Shown here: piece after piece, positions 1 through 6,836 of the stretch
How positions within the stretch are numbered: the first letter of the stretch is position 1
Layout of the letters: every line of letters begins with the position of its first letter
Assembly: GCF_010365285.1 (NCBI RefSeq)
Contig: NZ_CP048286.1
Location: 1,879,001 to 1,943,000 of the forward strand
DNA length: 64,000 nt
Direction of reading: 5' to 3'
DNA from: Paenibacillus rhizovicinus
GTDB taxonomy: Bacteria; Bacillota; Bacilli; Paenibacillales; Paenibacillaceae
The notes under the pieces: generated by a model
The model's database searches: none
What the model saw: the letters and a program-made list of their open reading frames with translations, nothing else
What the model was told of the DNA's origin: nothing
Made by a program: the position numbers and the translations under genes

Positions 1-2378
1 AACAGCCGCTTCTTCGCTTCCATTATGCGCAGCTGGGACAGATAGTCAAGGAAGTTCTCGCCGAATTCCTCTTTGAACAGCTGGCTGATATATTTGGCGC
101 TGATGCCGAATTTATCGCCTAGGTATTCCAGCGACAGTTCCGAATTCGCGTAGTCTTGCCCGATGTAATCTCTAATCTCCTGGAGCAGCTGATGATGCTG
201 GCGATGACTGGCGAGCAGCGCCATCTGTTCAGCGTTCCGCGCCAGCGTGGCGCCGAAGAGCAGTTGCAGCTCGTCGAGCGTATCGAACTCCTCGATCGCC
301 TGCTGCAACGGAGGGGAAGTATCATTCATCCATACATCGTAATATTCCTTCGAGGCTTGGGACAATTGAAGGTCCAGATGGTCGACAAAATACCGGCACA
401 AGCCCGCGATCTCGTTCTTCGGCAGGAAGCAGCTGCGCATCCCCTTGAAGAAGTCGTCGAAGCCGTCCTTCCAATCGGAATCGTGAAGACGGAGCTGCTG
501 AATCAGCCGATGAATCGCCTGCAGATGTTTGTTCGTTTCCTTGGCCGTCGCTTGCTGCGTCTCCTTGTAGGCGATAACGCGATTATGACCGAGCGCCGCC
601 TTGAACGTCAACGCCGTCAATGCCTGGCGATTGGACGTCCCCGCTCCTGTACCTTCACCTGCCCTTACTCTTGCCTCTGCTCCTGCTCCTGCTCCTGCAC
701 CTTCACCTGCCCTTACTCTTGCCTCTGCTCCTGCACCTTCACCTGCCCTTACTCTTGCCTCTGCTCCTGCTCCTGCTCTTACCTCCGCCCCCTCACCTGC
801 TCCCGTCCCAATCCCCTCTCTCGTTCCTCTCCCCGCCATTCCCCCTGCGACTGCTCCCGATTCTCCGCCCGCTCCACTTCCAGCCTCAACGGCCTCCCCT
901 AAGCCAATCGTCACCGAGAAAGCCAAATGCGCATGCACCCAGGCGGTGAGACGCTGCGCCGTATCCGCTGCCGCAGCGGCCTCTTCATCCTCGCCGGTCA
1001 TGAAGAGAATCCCTGTCAGCTGCAGCGGCGCCGTCCATTCCAGCCATACGCTCATCTGCTGGTGCATCGTGAACATTTCATGAGCCGCGCTGCTGATGAC
1101 GAATTTGAACAACGACTGATCGCGGCTCTTGTAGCGGCCGAACGCATGCTCCGGATGATCGATTTCGATCACGAACACCTGCAGCCTGTCATGGAGCGGC
1201 AGGCCGGACGAAACGATGCTTGGCGCGTATCCGCCCTCCTTGCGTCCGCTCCCCGCATGCCCGCTCTCTTGCAGCCCGCTCTCCGCATGTCCGCCTTCCT
1301 GGAATCCGCTATCGGACAGAAGCTCGCGGAATAGCGCCTTCTGCTTGCGTGCCGCCGTCCTTTGGTTCTCCTGCTGGAACACCTTCGTCTGCTCGGCAAA
1401 GTTGTTGATCGCCGTTTCGATAAACGTGAATTCATCGACGGCCAGCCTCCCGAGCGCCGGCTTTCCGGTACCGAACTGATCCTGAATGCGGAAGACGAGA
1501 TCCGCGATCGGCTTGTAATTCTTCCGCGTAATGTAGACGATCGAGACGCCGCCCGCGACAAAAACGAGCAGGCCCAGCATCAGCCACACGCTCGATATGC
1601 CCGAGATCGCGGCAACCGTCTTCCCGTTCGTGACGCCGCTCTCCGCCGTCCATCCCGTATAGGACGACGTCTGGCTGGCGAGCACGCGCCTGCGATCCGG
1701 CTCACCCTTCGCATGAAACAACGGATTGCCGCCGTTATCGTACAGCTGGACGAACGCGCGCTCCGGATCGTACATCTCGCCAAGCATGTTGCGGAGCGAG
1801 GCCAGACTGATATTCACGACGATCATCCCGTCCGCGCCGTTGGTGATCGCAACGTTATGCACGAGGCTGATAACCTCTTTGGGCTGCAGGTTCGAAAATT
1901 CGCGGTAGGTGCGGAACGTGCTCCACATGGAGGTGTACGACATTTTGCCCTGCTGCTGGCTGCGGATGAAATCAATGTCCGAGAAGGCGTCCATCTTCGT
2001 CGTGGTGCCGCTGAAGACGATGCCATCCTTATTGCGAACCAAATAATACGAGTCGATGATCGGCAGAGCCTGCTTCAACTCGAGCATCCGATTGACTACC
2101 TGATAGTTCAAGAAGACGTTGTCCTTGCCGCGCTCTTGGAAGAAATCGGTCAGCAGCTTGCTGGACACCATCTCGCGGATCAGCATATTGTCGAGCGAAC
2201 GTAAGCTGACATCCACGGACTGCAGCAGCTGGTTCACGAACACTTGGCTGGATTCTTTCGTATTGCGGTTGTTTTGTTCGACGAGGGTTTGGAAGAAAAC
2301 AAAGAAGAGGAAGGAGAATATGAAGCAGAAAATCGGCAGATACGACCAAATCATTTTTCGCAGCCATGTACGATTCAA
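1..2378 (-). CDS. Membrane-anchored AraC-family sensor regulator, C-terminus cut by window edge
   Basis: About 792 codons are visible and the reading frame is open to the left edge, so the end of the HTH is missing. A hydrophobic segment at residues 9-28, an extracellular sensor-like region and a second membrane segment near residues 257-277 are followed by a cytoplasmic linker and a GGDEF-like middle region. An AraC HTH starts near residue 735 and runs off the edge. This is the usual layout of Paenibacillus one-component regulators that sense an extracellular ligand next to sugar-use genes. The TTG at 2376-2378 is chosen as start because an in-frame TGA lies just upstream and AAAAGGA is well spaced. 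Residues about 355-383 and 533-576 are low-complexity insertions, the second being three near-identical Gly/Ala/Glu/Arg repeats. The ligand is unknown. Confidence 0.85.
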   Translation of the reverse strand, partial: MNRTWLRKMIWSYLPIFCFIFSFLFFVFFQTLVEQNNRNTKESSQVFVNQLLQSVDVSLRSLDNMLIREMVSSKLLTDFFQERGKDNVFLNYQVVNRMLELKQALPIIDSYYLVRNKDGIVFSGTTTKMDAFSDIDFIRSQQQGKMSYTSMWSTFRTYREFSNLQPKEVISLVHNVAITNGADGMIVVNISLASLRNMLGEMYDPERAFVQLYDNGGNPLFHAKGEPDRRRVLASQTSSYTGWTAESGVTNGKTVAAISGISSVWLMLGLLVFVAGGVSIVYITRKNYKPIADLVFRIQDQFGTGKPALGRLAVDEFTFIETAINNFAEQTKVFQQENQRTAARKQKALFRELLSDSGFQEGGHAESGLQESGHAGSGRKEGGYAPSIVSSGLPLHDRLQVFVIEIDHPEHAFGRYKSRDQSLFKFVISSAAHEMFTMHQQMSVWLEWTAPLQLTGILFMTGEDEEAAAAADTAQRLTAWVHAHLAFSVTIGLGEAVEAGSGAGGESGAVAGGMAGRGTREGIGTGAGEGAEVRAGAGAEARVRAGEGAGAEARVRAGEGAGAGAGAEARVRAGEGTGAGTSNRQALTALTFKAALGHNRVIAYKETQQATAKETNKHLQAIHRLIQQLRLHDSDWKDGFDDFFKGMRSCFLPKNEIAGLCRYFVDHLDLQLSQASKEYYDVWMNDTSPPLQQAIEEFDTLDELQLLFGATLARNAEQMALLASHRQHHQLLQEIRDYIGQDYANSELSLEYLGDKFGISAKYISQLFKEEFGENFLDYLSQLRIMEAKKRL
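651..782. repeat. In-frame tandem repeat, three units of 48, 36 and 48 bp
   Basis: Units begin at 651, 699 and 735 with the same ACCTTCACCTGCCC opening and differ only in the number of CTCCTG hexamers at the end. All unit lengths are multiples of three. On the minus strand they encode a Gly-Glu-Gly-Ala-Gly-Ala-Glu-Ala-Arg-Val-Arg-Ala type motif inside the AraC sensor gene. Confidence 0.9.
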
Positions 2379-2616
2379 GCACCATCATTCCTTTTAGAGA
2401 AAGTTTGCACTCTTACCGTGATAGAGCGATCCGCGATGTGGAAGCGCATACATTGCTGTGTCTATTATACGCCCCGGCGGACAAATCGTCTTTGTTGATC
2501 TCACCAATTATTTGTCTATTATTCCAATGCCCGCTTAGGAAATTCGCAGCTCGTATAGACACTCCTTGCGAAATGGCCTATAGTGAAATTACTTTATATG
2601 GAAGCGAGTGATTGCT

Positions 2617-2696
2617 ATGAACACAAGCAGACGGGCAGCAGAAACAACGATAGTCGAGGTACGGCAAGGTTAATCCGGCAGCTTAGCGTTAACCTT
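2617..2696 (+). other. Possible 17-codon leader ORF followed by a hairpin
   Basis: An ATG at 2617 with an upstream GGAAG-like sequence opens 17 codons ending in TAA at 2671-2673. The end of the ORF (AAGGTTAA, 2666-2673) is the left arm of an inverted repeat whose right arm is TTAACCTT (2689-2696). It lies just before the methyltransferase gene. There is no run of T, so it is not a simple terminator. A leader role is only a guess. The rest of the 2379-2741 gap holds divergent promoters and nothing else recognised. Confidence 0.25.
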
Positions 2697-2741
2697 CCGT
2701 GCGCGTCATTACAGAAATGAACCCATGGAGGGAACTACCCG

Positions 2742-3509
2742 ATGTCGATGAATACGGTTGATACTTATGAAGGCATTCTTGCCGAAACGTACGATATGCG
2801 GTTTGGCGGAAACCAGCACGATGAAGTCGAATTTTACAAACACATGATCAACGAAGTTCCAGGCAAGGCATTGGAGCTTGGATGCGGTACGGGGCGATTG
2901 CTGCTGCCTTATTTGGCGGCCGGCATCGATGTCGAAGGCGCGGATTGTTCTTCGGACATGTTGGACCTCTGCAGAGCGAAAGCGCAGGCCGGCGGCCAGA
3001 CTCCCGTTCTGTACGAACAATACATGGAACAATTGCAGCTGCCTAAGAAATATCGGACGATCTATATCCCCGCCGCTTCGTTCGTCCTCCTCTCGGAACG
3101 GGAAATCGCCATGGAGGCATTAAGACGGATCCATGCGCATCTCGAAGATGAAGGACAGGCGCTCGTCCCGCTATTCATCCCGAAGCATCTGTTCTCGAAT
3201 CACGAGGATAAATGGACATCCGGATTCAAGGGGACGGGCAGCGACGGTGCGGATATCGTCGTCAGCTCCAAGACGAGCATTGATTTCCTTGAACAACTGC
3301 ATACGAAGCTCGAGCGTTATGAGATTTTCCGCGACGGCGTCTTGCTGGATACCCGCTATAGCACCACGAGAATGCGATGGTACGGCAAGTATGAATTCCT
3401 CATGATGCTGGAACAAGCCGGCTTCCATGACGTGTCCGTCTATGGCGATTATGCCTTCCAAGAAGTCAATCCCGATCAAAGCTTCATGATTGTTCGGGCA
3501 CGAAAATAA
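2742..3509 (+). CDS. Class I SAM-dependent methyltransferase
   Basis: The 255-residue cytoplasmic protein carries the SAM-binding motif I (residues about 43-56, ALELGCGTGRLLLP) followed by the acidic motif II region around GADCSSDMLDLC, as in the Methyltransf_25 fold. The substrate cannot be told from sequence. The start at 2742 has GGAGGGA at 2727-2733 with good spacing. It is a single-gene unit: the gene before it is divergent, the gene after it is convergent, and a hairpin terminator follows directly. The family assignment is solid; the methyl acceptor is unknown. Confidence 0.88.
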   Translation: MSMNTVDTYEGILAETYDMRFGGNQHDEVEFYKHMINEVPGKALELGCGTGRLLLPYLAAGIDVEGADCSSDMLDLCRAKAQAGGQTPVLYEQYMEQLQLPKKYRTIYIPAASFVLLSEREIAMEALRRIHAHLEDEGQALVPLFIPKHLFSNHEDKWTSGFKGTGSDGADIVVSSKTSIDFLEQLHTKLERYEIFRDGVLLDTRYSTTRMRWYGKYEFLMMLEQAGFHDVSVYGDYAFQEVNPDQSFMIVRARK

Positions 3510-3512
3510 CCC

Positions 3513-3552
3513 AAAAGCGGCCGACGGAAGATCACCTTCCATCGGCCGCTTT
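3513..3552. terminator. Bidirectional hairpin terminator between convergent genes
   Basis: AAGCGGCCGA pairs with TCGGCCGCTT and an inner GGAAG pairs with CTTCC. T-rich DNA follows on the plus side and AAAA precedes it, so it can serve both the methyltransferase and the dioxygenase. Confidence 0.8.
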
Positions 3553-3605
3553 GCTATTTAATCCCTGTCATAACGGCTGTGCCTTCCGCTTCCCTGCCCC
3601 ATGGT

Positions 3606-4415
3606 TTACTCGTCCTCGAACGCCGTCGCCGGGTACCCGGCGCCGAACGGCGCGTCCGGCCGCTCGTATTCGCCCGCCAAATATCGGCGCACGGGCGTCG
3701 TCCGCTCCAAGTAATCCTTGTCGTTCTCGAATCGGTCGGAGAATCGAACCCAAGGCGGGCTATAAATATAGTGCATGGTAAAGCGATCGTAATCGCCGTC
3801 ATGAACGAAGGTGCGATGCCATACGGCGTTGTGGAACAGCAGCACGGAGCCGGCCGGCGCGCAGATGACCTGCCCGATCGGCAGATCGGCTTTGTCGCGG
3901 CGAATGTCCGCCGGGAGCGGCACCTGCGCCCGATGGCTGCCCGGGATCATTTCCATGTTGCCCATTCTCGGCAGGGATTGATCCGTCAGCAGAAACGAAG
4001 CGCGCAGCTGCAGCAGCGGAATCGGATAGCCGAGCTTCTTGAAATCGTAGGCGCCCGATCCGTCCTGATGCCATCCGCCGAAACCGCCGAACGCCGGTTG
4101 TTTCGTGCACCAAGCGGACTGAAGAATGAAGCGGTCGCCGTATAAGGCTCTCACTTTGGGCAGCACGGCCGGATGATCGATCAAATCCTCCAGCACCTGC
4201 TCCGTCTCGAATCCGCGGCCGACCTGGGCCCATCCCGTCGTTCCCTCTTTCTCGTGCAAACGGGTTGCGGCGGCCAGACAAGCTTGCGTCTCGTCAGCCG
4301 TCAATACGTTCGGAATGACGAGGTATCCCCATGATTCAAACATGAAACGATCAAGCTCGGTGAACTCACCGGGCTCCGAAAGCGCATTCAACCCTTGATA
4401 CTGTTCAGCAGTCAT
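3606..4415 (-). CDS. Phytanoyl-CoA dioxygenase (PhyH) family protein
   Basis: The 269-residue protein has the Fe(II)/2-oxoglutarate dioxygenase facial triad: H116 and D118 in GGWHQDGSG and a distal His near residue 200 in AVWHRTF, with a later Arg (about 211) suitable for 2-oxoglutarate. Bacterial members hydroxylate small or lipid-like substrates; the substrate here is unknown. The start is supported by GGGAGGATG eight bases before the ATG. It is monocistronic, with an upstream gap of about 220 bp (4416-4636) holding its promoter region and no other gene. Confidence 0.87.
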   Translation of the reverse strand: MTAEQYQGLNALSEPGEFTELDRFMFESWGYLVIPNVLTADETQACLAAATRLHEKEGTTGWAQVGRGFETEQVLEDLIDHPAVLPKVRALYGDRFILQSAWCTKQPAFGGFGGWHQDGSGAYDFKKLGYPIPLLQLRASFLLTDQSLPRMGNMEMIPGSHRAQVPLPADIRRDKADLPIGQVICAPAGSVLLFHNAVWHRTFVHDGDYDRFTMHYIYSPPWVRFSDRFENDKDYLERTTPVRRYLAGEYERPDAPFGAGYPATAFEDE

Positions 4416-4636
4416 GCAGCATCCTCCCGACTTGCGCGAAGTGGATTACAAGCAAACCAAACAACCTTATCAAATCAGCTTACGAGACTTTGAGATGGAA
4501 TACGTTCAACGCGGATAAAAAGGATTCCCTTGCTTCCCGGCATAAAAAGAGAAAACCACCTCCCGAATAAACAATCAACCCGAATATATCATGCGGATAT
4601 TAGATAAACAATCTGTAATTGCATGCTATTCCCGTA

Positions 4637-4854
4637 TCAGAACCCGCCTGACCAATAGATAAGAGCCGGCAGATAAAGAAAGCTCGCGTCCGTCGTAAAC
4701 GCTACGTTGACCGATACCATTTCCTTGTCCCCCATACTTCTCCATAAGCACCACGGAATTAATAGCGGAAGGCATGGAAGACTGAACGAACAAGAAAGCA
4801 GGCCAGCAGGATCGTTACGCTTACCGTCCCGAACAAGGATATATAGTGATTCAT
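4637..4854 (-). pseudogene. AEC (auxin efflux carrier) family transporter remnant
   Basis: A good ribosome site (GAGGAGG) precedes ATG at 4852-4854, and the first 25 or so residues (MNHYISLFGTVSVTILL) look like the N-terminal helix of an AEC permease. The next readable piece, SSMPSAINSVVLMEKYG, and the last, KEMVSVNVAFTT followed by SFLYLPALIYW, are the family C-terminus but lie in different frames. The roughly 200-residue middle is absent. This is therefore an internally deleted and frameshifted relic of about 70 codons of a 300-residue transporter. The match was judged by eye, without alignment. Confidence 0.7.
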
Positions 4855-4938
4855 GACGTGACTCCTCCTCGGTCAATCGAATGCTGAAATCCAGTCCGTC
4901 CGCGAAGTGCCCCGAGATGCCCGTTATTCGCTTCCTCG

Positions 4939-5175
4939 TTGGAACTTCAATCTTCTTCGACGGCGTCGGCGAGCGAGGCGTTGGAACGGTTCGTTCTGTT
5001 CTTGACCCTGGGCGAAACGATAAACGAGCTCTACTTAATTGATCCTATGCTGCCGCCCGAATTGCTTCCGGCGCATTGGAGCGGACGAGCCATTCTTCAG
5101 AGGCTGTCGGAGCGCCTCGGGCAAATCATCGAAGCCATCCCTGCCGGCTCCGATTACGCGAAGTTCGTGAAATAG
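4939..5175 (+). pseudogene. C-terminal fragment of a PaaX-like regulator
   Basis: About 65 residues read ALERFVLFLTLGE, then LYLIDPMLPPELLPAHWSG and a helical tail, which resembles the C-terminal domain of PaaX-family repressors (DP-LP-ELLP-DW-G pattern). The N-terminal winged helix and middle domain are missing, and no ribosome site precedes the fragment. It sits between two other relics, so it is most likely dead DNA. Confidence in the family is moderate because only the tail is present. Confidence 0.55.
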
Positions 5176-5202
5176 AGCTAACCGGTAACCGACAAACAAA
5201 AA

Positions 5203-5240
5203 AGAGTGCCGGGAAGTCCGAAGGACTTCCACAGCACTCT
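5203..5240 (-). terminator. Rho-independent terminator, minus strand
   Basis: AGAGTGC and GGAAGTCC pair with GGACTTCC and GCACTCT. The run of A on the plus strand (5198-5203) becomes a T tract on the minus strand, so it ends transcription coming from the xylan operon to the right. Confidence 0.8.
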
Positions 5241-5287
5241 CAACGCTTGTATGCTCGCTTACTGCGCTTCCTGCCTTAACTCTTCAT

Positions 5288-5364
5288 CCTTATCCTTATC
5301 CTTATCCTTATCCTTATCCTTATCCTTATCCTTATCCTTAACTCTCAATCCTTATCCTTATCCT
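5288..5364. repeat. Hexanucleotide (CCTTAT)n tract
   Basis: A nearly perfect run of CCTTAT hexamers covers 5288-5340, is interrupted by ACTCTCAAT and resumes to 5364. It begins right at the stop of the permease relic. It is noncoding in this position. Confidence 0.9.
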
Positions 5365-5372
5365 TAACCCTT

Positions 5373-5530
5373 AACCCCGCCGACCGTCATCCCTTTGACA
5401 AAATACTTCTGCGGGAACGGGAACGGGTACGCGATAATCATCGGCAAGCTGGCCACGATCGTCATCGTCGCCCGGATCGAGGGCGGCGTCACGAAATTCG
5501 CGTTGGCGTTCGCGCTGTTCCCCTTTAATT
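5373..5530 (-). pseudogene. C-terminal relic of a LplC/YtcP-type sugar ABC permease
   Basis: The minus strand reads MTIVASLPMIIAYPFPFPQK then YFVKGMTVGGVKG and a stop. This is the hallmark C-terminus of CUT1-type permeases (compare the intact permeases at 38722 and 60702, which end QRFFVKGIVLGSVKE and QKYFVKSLMVGSIKG). An extra Pro-Phe-Pro insertion and the absence of all upstream membrane segments mark it as dead. It abuts the GH8 gene, suggesting a lost aldouronate-type importer at the end of the xylan operon. Confidence 0.75.
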
Positions 5531-5546
5531 ATGCGATCGATGGGAT

Positions 5547-6707
5547 TTATGGACGCTTCGGGCTCCCGCTCGTAGGAGTCCAAATCCGGAAACGGCCGCT
5601 CAAGGCCAACATTGCGAATAAGTAGAGGCAATTGTCGTAATAGCGGCGATCTCCCGTCCGTACGGGCGTATCCCATAGCAGCCGGACGCAAGCTTCGGCG
5701 TTCGGTCCGCCCGCGGCAAGCGAAGCCATCGCATTCGTCGCGAGCAGCCCGACGGGATGAAGCGACTTCTCTTCGAAAGGCTCGCCTTCAATCGTATATC
5801 GGCGATAGTCGGATACCGGAATATCCGCGAAGAAGGCTTGGATTCTATCCGCCGCCTTAGGCTGCCATTCGTCGGCCGCGAACCATTCGTAATCCAGTCC
5901 GATGTTCGCCGCTACGCGGTAGGAGTCGCTGAAGAATTTGCCGTAACCCCTCTCGTCGTTCGGCGTGCCGTCATAGTGGGCGTATTCCGGTGCGAGACCG
6001 GTTACCGGATGGCAGGAAATTCTCAGATAGGCCCGGCTGGCAACTGCGGCTTCCCGCCAAAATTCGCGATCTTCCGGATAAGCCCAAAGCGCAAATAACT
6101 CGTAGAAATGCGGTAAATGATAGGAAGGATCCGAATACTCGCAATTCGGGATGAATTTGATCAGCTTATTGTCCGGATTCCACATCGGCTGCCCGACGCC
6201 GTCTTCGCCCTTGTGAATGCAGACGCGGAGCAGCTCTCTCGCTTGCCGCCCGTAATCGAACGGCGCGGGTCCGTCTCCCCAGCGATGCGAGGCGAAGAAC
6301 AGCGCAAGCGCGAAGTACTCTTCCCCGTCGGGAGCAGGTCCATTGGAACGCTTCGTCCCGTCCGTATTGCACGACCAGGCGAAGTAGCCCGCATTATCGC
6401 CTTCGTTCATCAGCATGTAGGCGTGCGTCCATTTCCAAATGCGGTCGAAGACGTCCTTGCGGCCCAACTGCACCGCCATCATCATCCCGTAAGACATGCC
6501 CTCCGTGCGGACGTCGAGATTGCCGGTATCCAGCAGATAACCCATATCGTCCCCGGCTTCGTAGTAGATCCGCGTCTCTTCCGAATGACCGAACAGCTTC
6601 TCCCATGTATCCGCAACGCGGGCATCGATGTCTGCCTCCGAATAGCCGCACACTTGGAAAACATTCCGGTATGTTCCTGTATAGTAAGCTCCTTGATGAT
6701 TGTTCAT
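5547..6707 (-). CDS. GH8 reducing-end xylose-releasing exo-oligoxylanase-like enzyme
   Basis: The 386-residue protein matches the length and motifs of GH8 Rex enzymes, which cut xylose from the reducing end of xylo-oligosaccharides in the cytoplasm. The acid Glu lies in RTEGMSYGMM (residue 69 from this start) and the probable base Asp in GKFFSDSYRVA. It has no signal peptide, so it should act on imported oligomers. ATG 6705-6707 is preferred over the upstream GTG because GAGAGGTG sits at the right distance. The normal end (SGRFRIW) is followed by about 13 extra residues read from the permease-relic junction. It is probably co-transcribed with the alpha-glucuronidase upstream, with a cre-like site in between. 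Confidence 0.85.
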   Translation of the reverse strand: MNNHQGAYYTGTYRNVFQVCGYSEADIDARVADTWEKLFGHSEETRIYYEAGDDMGYLLDTGNLDVRTEGMSYGMMMAVQLGRKDVFDRIWKWTHAYMLMNEGDNAGYFAWSCNTDGTKRSNGPAPDGEEYFALALFFASHRWGDGPAPFDYGRQARELLRVCIHKGEDGVGQPMWNPDNKLIKFIPNCEYSDPSYHLPHFYELFALWAYPEDREFWREAAVASRAYLRISCHPVTGLAPEYAHYDGTPNDERGYGKFFSDSYRVAANIGLDYEWFAADEWQPKAADRIQAFFADIPVSDYRRYTIEGEPFEEKSLHPVGLLATNAMASLAAGGPNAEACVRLLWDTPVRTGDRRYYDNCLYLFAMLALSGRFRIWTPTSGSPKRP

Positions 6708-6752
6708 GGCTCGAAACACCTCTCGCTAATGTAATTTGTTTGAAGACGCCAT

Positions 6753-6766
6753 TGTAAACGTTTGCA
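6753..6766. promoter_or_regulatory. cre-like site (CcpA)
   Basis: TGTAAACGTTTGCA matches the cre consensus TGWAANCGNTNWCA at 13 of 14 positions. It lies about 46 bp before the GH8 start, in the gap after aguA, so GH8 may have its own catabolite-repressed promoter. Confidence 0.6.
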
Positions 6767-6836
6767 ATGTTGTTGCAAAAAAAGCGGGATTCCTGGATAG
6801 GCGGGGCCAATGGAACGAACTATGTTCAGCCTCTTC

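Noticed and set aside
601-1083. Pro/Ala- and Leu/Pro-rich plus-strand ORFs
   Set aside because: They are other-frame readings of the in-frame repeat inside the minus-strand AraC sensor gene.
2440-2453. cre-like TGGAAGCGCATACA upstream of the AraC sensor gene
   Set aside because: Two mismatches at conserved positions; likely chance.
5288-5364. CRISPR-like short tandem repeat
   Set aside because: Contiguous hexamers without spacers; no cas genes anywhere in the window.
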